9,191 nucleotides of DNA from Reyranella sp. (GCA_004296815.1 SCVT01000090.1:1-9191), one strand, 5' to 3'. Positions 1 through 6,427 are shown, numbered from the stretch's first letter. The notes: generated from the letters alone by a model not told the origin. Translations and numbers: made by a program.

Positions 1-839
1 AGGTCGTGCAGGCGCTGCGCGAACCATCCGCGCTGCTGCCGTTCGATCTGGGTAGCGTAAGAGGCCCGCGGCGGCAGGTCCGGGACGATGGTCCCCAGCT
101 CGAACTGGTTGGCCCCCTCGTAGTAAACGACGAGATCGGGCGCGAGCGGCGCCACCTCGTTGGCCATGATCGCCGCGCTGTCCGGGGACTGGATGGCCTC
201 CCGGCCCGCGTTGAGCACCTCGAACGTCACGTCGAGCTTCCTGGCCTTCGCCCACAGGTTCAGCCAGTTGCCGACGAACTCGGGGTACGACCAGGCAAAA
301 TGATGCGGCGCCACCGTCGTCGAGGCACCGAGGAAGGCGATGCGGATCGTCCCCGGCTGGCGGGCGACGGGCACCGGCGCTCCGCGAAATCCGTAGGCGT
401 TGGTGACCAGGCCGATCGGCGTCGTCGCGTCGGGCAGGAAGCGATAGGGCGGATGCGGCGTACCACCGGGCGGGTCGTAGACGAAGAGCCGGCCCGGAGC
501 ATCCTTGAGGTACCAGTGCTTGCAGGGATCGCCGACGAAGGCGCTGTTCCAGGCCTTGAAGGCGTCGGCCCGACGCGTCGCGCCGCTGACACCGCTCAGC
601 TCGATCTGGCGATCGAGCGCACGCCATTCGGCCGGGACCGGCTTGCGGTTGGGAAGCGGCGGCGGATCCTCGGCGAACCACGCGCGCTGCACCCCTGGCG
701 CCAGCGCGATGGCGTCGAGGTGGCGCGTCGCCACCGACGGAGCGTCGCCTTCGAGCCAGCGGACCATCGCCTCGGCCGCTGCCGTGCACAGCACGACAGT
801 GACGAGCACCAGCAGGACGTTCTTCAAGCCGTTTCGCAC
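1..839 (-). CDS. Membrane-anchored SGNH/GDSL-family hydrolase, 3' part missing
   Basis: Partial gene running off the left edge; 279 complete residues are visible. The start is GTG at 839-837, with an in-frame TAA four codons upstream that leaves little choice. Residues 5-24 form a hydrophobic N-terminal anchor (LKNVLLVLVTVVLC), so the protein is probably held in the inner membrane facing the periplasm. The SGNH blocks are visible in order: block I FLGASTT with candidate nucleophile Ser173, block II Gly212 in NAGRE, and block III Gly242-x-Asn244 in YYEGANQ. The block V Asp-x-x-His would lie beyond the window. Enzymes of this fold hydrolyse esters, including acyl groups on polysaccharides and lipids; the substrate here cannot be told. 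No Shine-Dalgarno sequence precedes the GTG. The gene is divergent from the monooxygenase gene at 916. The family call is solid, the activity is inferred. Confidence 0.82.
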   Translation of the reverse strand, partial: MRNGLKNVLLVLVTVVLCTAAAEAMVRWLEGDAPSVATRHLDAIALAPGVQRAWFAEDPPPLPNRKPVPAEWRALDRQIELSGVSGATRRADAFKAWNSAFVGDPCKHWYLKDAPGRLFVYDPPGGTPHPPYRFLPDATTPIGLVTNAYGFRGAPVPVARQPGTIRIAFLGASTTVAPHHFAWSYPEFVGNWLNLWAKARKLDVTFEVLNAGREAIQSPDSAAIMANEVAPLAPDLVVYYEGANQFELGTIVPDLPPRASYATQIERQQRGWFAQRLHD

Positions 840-848
840 GTCAGCTTG

Positions 849-875
849 TTAGTACGTCCGGCGCATCGATGCCAA
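849..875 (-). promoter_or_regulatory. Candidate promoter of the SGNH hydrolase gene
   Basis: On the minus strand TTGGCA (875-870, five of six bases of the -35 consensus) is followed after 15 bp by TACTAA (854-849). The predicted transcription start falls about 2-3 nt before the GTG at 839, giving an almost leaderless message. That fits the absence of a Shine-Dalgarno sequence. The spacer is shorter than the preferred 16-18 bp, so confidence is limited. Confidence 0.35.
863..872. promoter_or_regulatory. 10-bp perfect palindrome in divergent spacer
   Basis: GCATCGATGC reads the same on both strands. It lies in the 76-bp spacer (840-915) between the divergent hydrolase and monooxygenase genes and overlaps the end of the TTGGCA candidate -35. 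It could be an operator serving both directions. A 10-bp palindrome can also arise by chance, and no regulator gene is adjacent. Confidence 0.25.
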
Positions 876-881
876 GCGACA

Positions 882-890
882 TGCTATGAC
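882..890 (+). promoter_or_regulatory. Extended -10 candidate for the monooxygenase operon
   Basis: TGCTATGAC has a TG-n motif directly before a TATGAC hexamer. A start near 897 would give a leader of about 19 nt containing the GGAGA ribosome binding site (906-910). No good -35 is visible. The downstream bases CTCGC match those after the TGCTA element at 7035. Confidence 0.35.
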
Positions 891-915
891 TCGCCGAGAT
901 CATGCGGAGAGCGGG

Positions 916-1980
916 ATGCAGTTCGGTTGGCTCACACTTGCGATGTCGCCCTCGCCCGACGAGGACGGTGCGCGCATCGACCAGATCGTGGCGCAAGCCT
1001 GCGAGGCCGAGCGGCTGGGCTTCTCCGACGTCTGGCTGACCGAGCACTACTTCACCGGCGAGAGCGTCTATTGCGACTCGCTGATGTTCGCCGCCGCCCT
1101 CGCCATGAAGACCGAGCGGGTGCGGCTGGGCTTCGCGGTGGTGCAGACACCTTTCCATCATCCGGTACGCCTCGCCGTGCAGCTCGCCCTGCTCGACAAT
1201 CTCAGCAAGGGCCGCATCGATGTCGGCATCGGCAAGGGCACCGCCTACAACGAGTACGAGTTCGTGGGCCATGGGCTGCGCAGCACCGACAGCCGCGAGC
1301 GCATGGAAGAGACCGTCGACATCCTGCAGCGCGCCTGGCGCGAGGCGCCGCTCGACTACGAAGGCCGCTTCCACAAGCTCCATGTCCCCGCGATCCGGCC
1401 GAAGCCCGTGCAGCTTCCCGGCCCGCCTTTGTGGCGCAGCGTGATCTCGCCCGGGTCCTTCAGGGAATGCGGCAAGCTCGGCGTGCCGATCCTGACCGCG
1501 CGCCTGCCGGTCGAGCGCATCAAGGAGCGGTGGGCGACCTATGCCGCCGGCATCGACGAGGGCGGCCACGATGCCGCGACGAAGGCGAGGCTCCTCGCCA
1601 AGAGCGCGCTGTGGCGCAACGTCTATGTCGCCGAGAGCGATGCCGAGGCCGAGGACACGCTGGCCGGGCTTCTGGTCGAGACGCGCGCCCACATGATGCA
1701 CGTGCGCGAGGCCCACAATCCCGCGGACTTCGAGCCCGATCCGGCGACGCTCAACGCCTGGACCGACCCCAAGGTCCCCGACTCCGAGGCGATCCCGTTC
1801 GCGCTGCGCACCGGCTCGCTCTACGGCTCGCCCAAGAGGGTGCGCGAGCAGGTGGCCGAGCTGCGCGACGTCGGCGTCCAGCACCTTCTCTGCCAGACCG
1901 GCTTCGGCGCCATGAACCACGCGCAGAACCTCGCCTCGATGCGCCGCTTCGGCGAGCAGGTCATGCCGGCCTTCGCCTGA
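916..1980 (+). CDS. LLM-class flavin-dependent oxidoreductase (bacterial luciferase-like monooxygenase)
   Basis: A 354-residue protein of the bacterial luciferase-like TIM-barrel superfamily, which uses reduced FMN or F420 to oxygenate or oxidise small organic substrates in the cytosol. Visible signatures are the N-terminal FGWLTLAMSP strand, AERLGFSDVWLTEHYF (residues 31-46), the HHPVRLA stretch (81-87) and SKGRIDVGIGKG (97-108), which matches the family's G-R-x-x-x-G-x-G-x-G segment. Length is normal for the family. I chose ATG 916 because GGAGA (906-910) sits 5 nt upstream; an in-frame ATG at 886 has no such site and adds ten unconvincing residues. The stop lies 4 nt before the DUF4269 gene, so the two are very likely cotranscribed. 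Substrate and flavin or F420 preference cannot be read from the sequence. Confidence 0.9.
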   Translation: MQFGWLTLAMSPSPDEDGARIDQIVAQACEAERLGFSDVWLTEHYFTGESVYCDSLMFAAALAMKTERVRLGFAVVQTPFHHPVRLAVQLALLDNLSKGRIDVGIGKGTAYNEYEFVGHGLRSTDSRERMEETVDILQRAWREAPLDYEGRFHKLHVPAIRPKPVQLPGPPLWRSVISPGSFRECGKLGVPILTARLPVERIKERWATYAAGIDEGGHDAATKARLLAKSALWRNVYVAESDAEAEDTLAGLLVETRAHMMHVREAHNPADFEPDPATLNAWTDPKVPDSEAIPFALRTGSLYGSPKRVREQVAELRDVGVQHLLCQTGFGAMNHAQNLASMRRFGEQVMPAFA

Positions 1981-1984
1981 GCGG

Positions 1985-2509
1985 ATGGCGCGCTCCTCCT
2001 ACATCGACGCGCTCGATCGCTCGGGTCTTCTCATCGCCCTCGCGCGCTTCGACCCGCATGTCGCGGGTACGCCGCCGCTCGGCCTCGACCTGCCCGGGAG
2101 CGACATCGACGTGATCTGCCACGCGGCCGACACCGATGCCTTCACCCGGGCGGTGTGGGAGTTTGCCGGCGACTTCGAGGCGTTCGCCGTCCATCAGTGG
2201 ACAGGAGACGGCAGGCCCGTCGTTGCCGCGTTCCGCGTCCATGGCTGGCCGGTCGAGCTGTTCGGCGATCCGAGGCCCGTCGCGCAGCAACCGGGCTGGC
2301 GTCATTTCGAGATCGAACGGCGGTTGCTGGCGCAGGGCGGCGATGACCTGCGGGCCGCCGTCATGAAGCGACGCCATAACGGCCTGAAGACCGAGCCCGC
2401 TTTCGCCGACGTGTTGCGACTCGCCGGCGATCCCTATGCAGCGTTGCTCGGCCTCGAAACGATGTCCGACGCCGAGCTCGCTCAGATGCTGAGGTCGAGC
2501 AGGTTGTAG
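1985..2509 (+). CDS. DUF4269 family, nucleotidyltransferase-like protein
   Basis: A 174-residue protein. The stretch AGTPPLGLDLPGSDIDVIC (residues 27-45) has the G-S-D-x-D arrangement of nucleotidyltransferase-fold active sites and matches what I know of DUF4269. Acidic residues Asp40 and Asp42 would be metal ligands if the protein is active. A later VHGWPVELFGDPRPVAQQPGWRHFEIE segment (about 85-111) is also typical of the family. Its substrate is not established. It begins 4 nt after the monooxygenase stop and is probably translated from the same message. The last 28 bp overlap the 3' end of the convergent PhyH-family gene. Family assignment is from recalled motif similarity; any transfer activity is inference. 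Confidence 0.8.
   Translation: MARSSYIDALDRSGLLIALARFDPHVAGTPPLGLDLPGSDIDVICHAADTDAFTRAVWEFAGDFEAFAVHQWTGDGRPVVAAFRVHGWPVELFGDPRPVAQQPGWRHFEIERRLLAQGGDDLRAAVMKRRHNGLKTEPAFADVLRLAGDPYAALLGLETMSDAELAQMLRSSRL
2476..2500. other. Stem-loop in the overlapping 3' ends of two convergent genes
   Basis: GCTCGCTCAG (2476-2485), a 3-nt loop, then CTGAG (2489-2493), a GT bulge and CGAGC (2496-2500) form a ten-pair hairpin. It lies in the last codons of the DUF4269 gene and spans the stop of the PhyH gene. There is no T-tract on either side, so it is not a standard intrinsic terminator. It could stall or stabilise transcript ends in both directions. Confidence 0.45.
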
Positions 2510-3642
2510 TCCTTGAGGCTCGCTTTGGCGTCGAGGTCCCAGCGATAGGTCTCGCCGGCATCGGCGTGTGGCCGGTAGACGAACGGTGTCTCGTTCGGGA
2601 AGCGCGCGCGGCGGGCGTCGATGGCATAGCCGATCACCTTGGCGCGCTCGTGGATGCGCGCCGCGTCGTAGGTCGCGGCCTTGTTGTGGATGCCGCCCGC
2701 CGTGACGCCCAGCACCGAGCGGCGGCGATGGAAACCGAAGTTGATGGTGACGCGCCAGTCCTTGCTCGTGTTGGCGAAGGAGCCGTGCAGCGCCTGCCGG
2801 TTGGTCATGGCGACGTCGCCCGGCTTGCAGAGGATCGGCACCGCATCGGGCAACCGCTCGGTGCCGGCCTGCTCCGCCTGCGCCTTGATGTCGATCCTGC
2901 CGAGCTTGTGCGAGCCCGGCACGACCCAGACGCCGTTGGCCGCGGTGCAGCCGTAGAGCTGCGCCATGAAGTTGAAGCCGTGCACGCCCTCGTCCCAGGC
3001 CGCACTGTTCCAGTGCGTCGTGCCGTCCTGGTGCCAGGCGACCGAACCGCCGCGGCCCGGCTCCTTGATCCAGATCGCCTCGTTGAAGGGCGCGAAATCC
3101 GTGCCGTTGATCGCGGCCGCAACACCCAGCAGGCCGGGATGGCCGTAGACGCGAAGGGCCGCGTCGGAGAACTGCAGCGAGCCCAGGATCAGGTAGACCA
3201 CTTCCTTGGGCGCGCCGGCTTGCGCCGCCGGCTCGTACATCTTCACGGGGTGGCGGCCGTTGGCGAGCTCGGTGCCGCCGAACGGATCGCCGAGCGGCTT
3301 GCACCAGTAGAGGTCGTTGGCCTTGCAGTCGCTGGCGAGCGCAGGCCGGCCCCGCGCGTCGACCGTGGCGCCCTTCTCCACGGGCAGTCGGTTCTGGATG
3401 TCGTGCAGGTCGCGCTCGATGTCGGCGAGCTCGTCGGCCTTCAACACGTCCTCGAAGACGTAGAAGCCGACGCGCCAGTAGGCCTCGACGATGTCGGGAT
3501 GCAGCGCGCCGTCCGATGTGAAGCGGATCGGCCCGCGATTGCCGAGTGCGAGGGCACGCTTCTCGCCGTCCCTGAGATAGGCCTGCATCGCGGCCTCTTC
3601 CGGGCCGTAGTCGACGGCGCCGGCCGGGATGGTCTGGTCCAT
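2482..3642 (-). CDS. Phytanoyl-CoA dioxygenase (PhyH) family protein
   Basis: A 386-residue Fe(II)/2-oxoglutarate-dependent oxygenase. Such enzymes hydroxylate a carbon substrate while decarboxylating 2-oxoglutarate to succinate. The facial triad is intact: His204 and Asp206 in WHQDG, and distal His286 in LHGS. Arg297 in DWRVTINF is the likely 2-oxoglutarate carboxylate anchor. NGVWVVPGSHKLG (236-248) is the characteristic PhyH strand-turn. At 386 residues it is longer than typical 260-310-residue members, with extra N-terminal sequence (about 1-50) and an extended C-terminus. The ATG at 3642 is preceded by GGAGG (3655-3651) at 8 nt, but that site lies in a 9-bp hairpin. The 3' end overlaps the convergent DUF4269 gene by 28 bp. 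It follows the DUF2141 gene after 54 bp. Substrate unknown. Confidence 0.9.
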   Translation of the reverse strand: MDQTIPAGAVDYGPEEAAMQAYLRDGEKRALALGNRGPIRFTSDGALHPDIVEAYWRVGFYVFEDVLKADELADIERDLHDIQNRLPVEKGATVDARGRPALASDCKANDLYWCKPLGDPFGGTELANGRHPVKMYEPAAQAGAPKEVVYLILGSLQFSDAALRVYGHPGLLGVAAAINGTDFAPFNEAIWIKEPGRGGSVAWHQDGTTHWNSAAWDEGVHGFNFMAQLYGCTAANGVWVVPGSHKLGRIDIKAQAEQAGTERLPDAVPILCKPGDVAMTNRQALHGSFANTSKDWRVTINFGFHRRRSVLGVTAGGIHNKAATYDAARIHERAKVIGYAIDARRARFPNETPFVYRPHADAGETYRWDLDAKASLKDYNLLDLSI

Positions 3643-3646
3643 CGTC

Positions 3647-3673
3647 GCTTCCTCCGTTTTCTTGGGAGGAAGC
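3647..3673 (-). promoter_or_regulatory. Hairpin sequestering the ribosome binding site of the PhyH gene
   Basis: On the minus strand GCTTCCTCC (3673-3665) and GGAGGAAGC (3655-3647) are perfect 9-bp complements around a 9-nt loop CAAGAAAAC. The right arm contains the GGAGG ribosome binding site, and the stem ends 4 nt before the ATG at 3642. In mRNA the site would be fully paired, so translation should depend on opening of the stem by heat, a factor, or ribosomes from the upstream gene. No U-tract follows, so it is not an intrinsic terminator. Confidence 0.7.
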
Positions 3674-3696
3674 CTAAGCCTGTCCGACGCCTGCCG

Positions 3697-4134
3697 CTAG
3701 GGATAGGTGATCGTCACCGGGAAGTTCGCCGCGCCGCCCTGGTAGCTGTAGGCGGCCGCGTTGAAGGACGGCGGGCCCATGCTGCCGGTGGCGTTGCGCG
3801 AGAAGCCGTAGCCCTCTTCCGGCTGGCCGAAGAAGCCGGTCCGCATCTTGGTCTCGCCCTTCTCGGCATGGAACAGCGCCACGGCGTAGGTGCCGGGCGG
3901 TACGTCGGTGAACACGCAAACCGCCTGCTGGTTCGCGATGTTGGCGATCACGCCCTTGAACTCCTGGCCGGACTTCGGGAAGGTCGCGGCCGAGTTGAAC
4001 AGGCCACAGCGCACGTCGCCGTTGCTGTTGCGCAAGCCGCTGACCGGCACGCTGATCGTGTTGCCCGCCTGGGCGAAGGCCGAGCCCGCTGCGGCGAGCG
4101 CCCCCAGCACGAGAGCAAGCTTGATCGTCTTCAT
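3697..4134 (-). CDS. DUF2141 domain periplasmic protein
   Basis: A 145-residue exported protein of unknown function. Residues 1-21 are a classical Sec signal peptide with cleavage predicted after SAFA, before Gln22. The mature part matches DUF2141: VSGLRNSNGDVRCGLFNSAATFP near the start, then VFTDVPPGTYAVALFHAEKG (about 74-93), then FFGQPEEGYGFSRNATGSMGPPSF (101-124), which is strongly characteristic. Cys43 and Cys73 could form a disulfide. The fold is thought to be an all-beta sandwich. GGGGAGGA lies just upstream of ATG 4134, a strong ribosome binding site. The gene starts 30 bp after the outer-membrane barrel gene and is probably in the same transcript, which suggests an envelope role. Confidence 0.88.
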   Translation of the reverse strand: MKTIKLALVLGALAAAGSAFAQAGNTISVPVSGLRNSNGDVRCGLFNSAATFPKSGQEFKGVIANIANQQAVCVFTDVPPGTYAVALFHAEKGETKMRTGFFGQPEEGYGFSRNATGSMGPPSFNAAAYSYQGGAANFPVTITYP

Positions 4135-4164
4135 GATTGTCCTCCCCCTTGGTCCAGCCCAGAT

Positions 4165-5520
4165 CTACTCGGCTTCCGCGACCGATTTGTTGCCGCCGAG
4201 CCCCAGCTTGTACGCGATGCCCAGCCGGATCGTGTGCGTCGACGGCTGCGTCGTCACGCCGGACACGACTTCCTTCTGCTCGTACTGGCTGTAGCGATAT
4301 TCCAGCCGCGTCGTCCAGCCGCCGGTGATCACCGTCTCGATGCCGGGCGCCACCGCCCAGCCGTTCACCGTGGTGTCGCGCTCGCCGAACAGCGTGTTGC
4401 CGCCGGCGAGGACCGCCGTCGCCGTCGACTTGACGTTCATGCCGGTGTAGCCGACCGCGCCGTAGAGCAGGGTCGACGGCGTCGGCAGCCAGCCGAGGCG
4501 GCCCATCACGCTCCACTCGCGGTTGGGCGAGATCGCGGTGTAGGCGCTGCCGCCCGCCGTGCTGAAGGTCGAGGTGCCCTGCATGCCGGTCCACGAGAAG
4601 TCGCCCATGATGCCGACCAGCGCCTGACGGGCGAACTGGTAGTCGGCGCCGACGAACACGCCGCCCAGCAGCCCCTGACCACCGGTGTCGAAGGTGGCAC
4701 TCGCGGCGCCCGCCGTCGCGGTCGTCGGCGAGAAGCTCATGCCGGCGCCGGCAGCGACGCCGGCATAGATGCCGGTCCAGTTGGTCGCCGGCTCGTTGAA
4801 GCTGCGGCCTTCCGAGGCGCCCATGCCGAGGCCGCCGAACTTGTAGCTGAGGCCCGCCCGCACCGCGTGCGTGTTGGGCTGCGCGTAGATGTTCCCGCCG
4901 ACATGCTGGCGGGCATACTGGCTGTAGCGATATTCGAGCTTGGTCGACCAGCCGCCGCCCAGCATCGACTCGAAGCCCGGACCGAAGGTCCAGCCGTGGA
5001 AGGCATCCTCGCGCGAGAAGCTCGCCGTGGCGCCGCCGGCCGTCGCCGTGCCCCAGCTCCTGACATTCTGGCCGGTGTAGCCGCCGACCAGATAAAGGAG
5101 GGTCGAGGAGTTCGCGAGCATGCCGGCGCGGGCCAGCACCGCCCAGCTGAAGCTGGGTTGCGAGGTCACGCTGGCATTGAGGCCCGGCAGCGAGGCCGAC
5201 GCGCTGCTCGACACGCTCGAGAGCGTGGCCTCGGCGAGAACGCCGATCACCGCCCGCGGCGCGATCTGGTAATCGACGCCGCCGTAGATCGAGCCCAGCA
5301 CGCCGCTGCCGCCCGAGCCGTTGAAGCCCACGCCGACCGCGCCGGTGTTGGTATCGGTATGGTTGACCGTGCCGCCCGCGCCGAACGCGCCGCCGACATA
5401 AAAGCCGGTCCAGACGGGGCCGAAATCCTTGGCCGGGATGGAGACCTGCTGTGCCTGTCCGGCAGCCGGGAGCGCCACGCTCGCCGCGAGCAGCGGCGCG
5501 ATACCGAGTCTGAACGACAT
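4165..5520 (-). CDS. Outer-membrane beta-barrel protein with two tandem barrel units
   Basis: A 451-residue outer-membrane protein. I place the start at ATG 5520; a TTG at 5538 would add six polar residues before the signal peptide. Residues 1-23 are a signal peptide cleaved after GQA. The mature protein is two homologous units: residues 37-247, beginning VWTGFYVGGAFGAG, and 248-451, beginning NWTGIYAGVAAGAG. Each ends with a LEYRYSQY strand (GWSTKLEYRYSQY and GWTTRLEYRYSQY), then QPNTHAVRAGLSYKFG or QPSTHTIRLGIAYKLG. Each unit resembles the Omp25/Omp31/OmpA-like barrels of alphaproteobacteria, commonly one per protein. Corresponding positions are exactly 211 codons apart. The second unit is followed by a short polar tail. 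No strong Shine-Dalgarno precedes ATG 5520. A candidate promoter lies at 5559-5587. Confidence 0.85.
   Translation of the reverse strand: MSFRLGIAPLLAASVALPAAGQAQQVSIPAKDFGPVWTGFYVGGAFGAGGTVNHTDTNTGAVGVGFNGSGGSGVLGSIYGGVDYQIAPRAVIGVLAEATLSSVSSSASASLPGLNASVTSQPSFSWAVLARAGMLANSSTLLYLVGGYTGQNVRSWGTATAGGATASFSREDAFHGWTFGPGFESMLGGGWSTKLEYRYSQYARQHVGGNIYAQPNTHAVRAGLSYKFGGLGMGASEGRSFNEPATNWTGIYAGVAAGAGMSFSPTTATAGAASATFDTGGQGLLGGVFVGADYQFARQALVGIMGDFSWTGMQGTSTFSTAGGSAYTAISPNREWSVMGRLGWLPTPSTLLYGAVGYTGMNVKSTATAVLAGGNTLFGERDTTVNGWAVAPGIETVITGGWTTRLEYRYSQYEQKEVVSGVTTQPSTHTIRLGIAYKLGLGGNKSVAEAE
4283..4302 (-). repeat. 20-bp exact repeat, copy in second barrel unit
   Basis: Identical at all 20 bases to 4916-4935. 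It encodes part of the conserved EYRYSQY strand. The 633-bp spacing equals 211 codons, the same offset as the WTG motifs that open the two units, so it marks an internal duplication of the barrel gene. Confidence 0.85.
4916..4935 (-). repeat. 20-bp exact repeat, copy in first barrel unit
   Basis: Partner of 4283-4302, encoding the same strand in the first barrel unit. Flanking bases differ at synonymous and non-synonymous sites, so the duplication is old or this stretch is under constraint or conversion. Confidence 0.85.
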
Positions 5521-5532
5521 AATCTTGCTGCA

Positions 5533-5555
5533 CCCCAAACCGTTACACGGCGGGG
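5533..5555 (-). promoter_or_regulatory. Imperfect hairpin in the leader of the barrel gene
   Basis: CCCC/GGGG outer arms and CCGT/ACGG inner arms with a 3-nt loop, separated by a small asymmetric internal loop, lie 12 nt upstream of ATG 5520. If the promoter at 5559-5587 is right, the hairpin occupies most of the leader. Weak support; only eight pairs. Confidence 0.3.
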
Positions 5556-5558
5556 TTC

Positions 5559-5587
5559 AACCTATCACAGAACGCGCAGTCTGTCTG
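5559..5587 (-). promoter_or_regulatory. Candidate promoter of the outer-membrane barrel gene
   Basis: On the minus strand CAGACA (5587-5582) is separated by 17 bp from TAGGTT (5564-5559), which is preceded by TGA as an extended -10. The predicted start is near 5552, giving a leader of about 32 nt. It lies in the 78-bp gap after the DUF3617 gene and would let the barrel and DUF2141 genes be expressed apart from the genes upstream. Confidence 0.45.
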
Positions 5588-5598
5588 CTACCGCACCG

Positions 5599-6042
5599 TT
5601 ACGGACAGTCGCCCAGGCGCTTGCCGCTGAGCTCGCTGCTGCCCTTGAGCTTCATGCCCTTGTTGTCGCTCGCCTCGAGCTGGCCTTTGCCCTGGTAGCT
5701 GGTGGCCGTGTAGGTGATCTCGGCCTTCGCGGTGACGCCCGGCACGGTGTCGGTCGGCGGGCAGGTCAGCGTCGCGGTGAGGACGCCGGCCTTCTTCGGC
5801 CCTTCCGAGTACGTGCAACCGTGCTGCTTCATCTCGTCGGGCGTCGGGAAGAGCAGCCGCTCGAGCTGCGCCTCGTCGCCCTTGAGGCAGACCTTCTTCG
5901 AGGTGGCCGGCATCGACTGCACGCCCTCCATCGAGGACTTCTCCGAGGTCTCCCATTCGCCGGCCTGGATGGCGGTCTGCGCGACGGCGCCCGCGCCAGC
6001 CAGCGCGACGGCGGCGGCGGTCATCAGTGACAACAGCTTCAT
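5599..6042 (-). CDS. DUF3617 family periplasmic protein
   Basis: A 147-residue exported protein of unknown function. Residues 1-21 are a Sec signal peptide (MKLLSLMTAAAVALAGAGAVA) with cleavage before Gln22. The mature protein fits DUF3617: QAGEWETSEKSSMEG at the start, four cysteines (52, 76, 94, 146) and the C-terminal KRLGDCP, which matches the family's usual R-x-G-x-C ending. The cysteines could make two disulfides, as expected in the periplasm. AAGGAG lies 6 nt upstream of ATG 6042. The ATG overlaps the upstream gene's TGA as ATGA, so translation is probably coupled to that cytosolic STAS/SEC14-like gene. A longer in-frame reading upstream to 6498 is rejected because it runs antisense-like through that gene. 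Confidence 0.88.
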   Translation of the reverse strand: MKLLSLMTAAAVALAGAGAVAQTAIQAGEWETSEKSSMEGVQSMPATSKKVCLKGDEAQLERLLFPTPDEMKQHGCTYSEGPKKAGVLTATLTCPPTDTVPGVTAKAEITYTATSYQGKGQLEASDNKGMKLKGSSELSGKRLGDCP

Positions 6043-6419
6043 GTCTGCTCCTTGGGAAGACTCTCGATCCAGCGTCGTGCCGGCTCTGTCTCGCGGAACA
6101 CCCGCATCGGCCGGTCGGCGGCCGCGAGGATGCCGAGCACGCGGCTCACCAGCTCGATCTTGTCGTCGGGCACCACGATCGCCAGCGGTCCGACCTCGCC
6201 CCGTGCGTGGAAGCTGCGGAACATGGCACCGAGCGCCATCATCTCCTCGGGCCCCATCGCGGTGTCGCCGCGGCTGGCATCGAACAGCTTGCGATAGGGC
6301 AGCGCCTTGGCACCGACCAGAGCGTCGAGATAGGTCTGGATCTCCGCGCGTGTGACCTCGCCGTCGACGACGGCGACGACGAGCCGTTCCCTCGAATCGA
6401 TGGTCCAATGCAGCGGCAT
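6039..6419 (-). CDS. STAS/SEC14 (SpoIIAA-like) domain protein
   Basis: A 126-residue soluble protein with no signal peptide. The pattern LHWTIDSRERLVVAVVDGEVTRAEIQTYLDAL (3-34), then YRKLFDASRG (42-51), GPLAIVVPDD (77-86) and a closing ADRPMRVFRETEPARRWI (101-118) is the alternating beta/alpha layout of SpoIIAA-like or STAS/SEC14 proteins, small domains often involved in protein contacts or lipid and nucleotide binding. I recognise the overall family type but not a specific role. ATG 6419 is chosen because AAGG lies 6 nt upstream; a TTG nine codons earlier is less likely. It overlaps the DUF3617 gene by ATGA. It follows the creatininase-like gene after 57 bp that hold 9-bp direct repeats. Confidence 0.68.
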   Translation of the reverse strand: MPLHWTIDSRERLVVAVVDGEVTRAEIQTYLDALVGAKALPYRKLFDASRGDTAMGPEEMMALGAMFRSFHARGEVGPLAIVVPDDKIELVSRVLGILAAADRPMRVFRETEPARRWIESLPKEQT

Positions 6420-6427
6420 GCGACCTT

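Noticed and set aside
841..1920. Minus-strand open frame of about 360 codons
   Set aside because: Antisense to the well-recognised monooxygenase; no domain and no ribosome binding site.
6..2114. Plus-strand open frame of about 700 codons
   Set aside because: It runs antisense to the SGNH gene and out of frame through the monooxygenase gene. Its product is Arg- and Ala-rich with no recognisable domain, as expected from third-position GC bias.
3647..3673. Intrinsic terminator after the DUF2141 gene
   Set aside because: The stem is strong but is followed by GACGATGG, not a U-tract, and its right arm is the next gene's ribosome binding site.
5521..5538. TTG start at 5538 for the barrel gene
   Set aside because: It puts MGCSKI before an otherwise regular signal peptide. 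ATG 5520 gives a standard peptide, although neither start has a strong ribosome binding site.
2566..6030. Plus-strand open frame of about 1150 codons
   Set aside because: It lies antisense to the PhyH, DUF2141, barrel and DUF3617 genes, all with clear domains or signal peptides and most with good ribosome binding sites. The translation is low-complexity and matches nothing I know.
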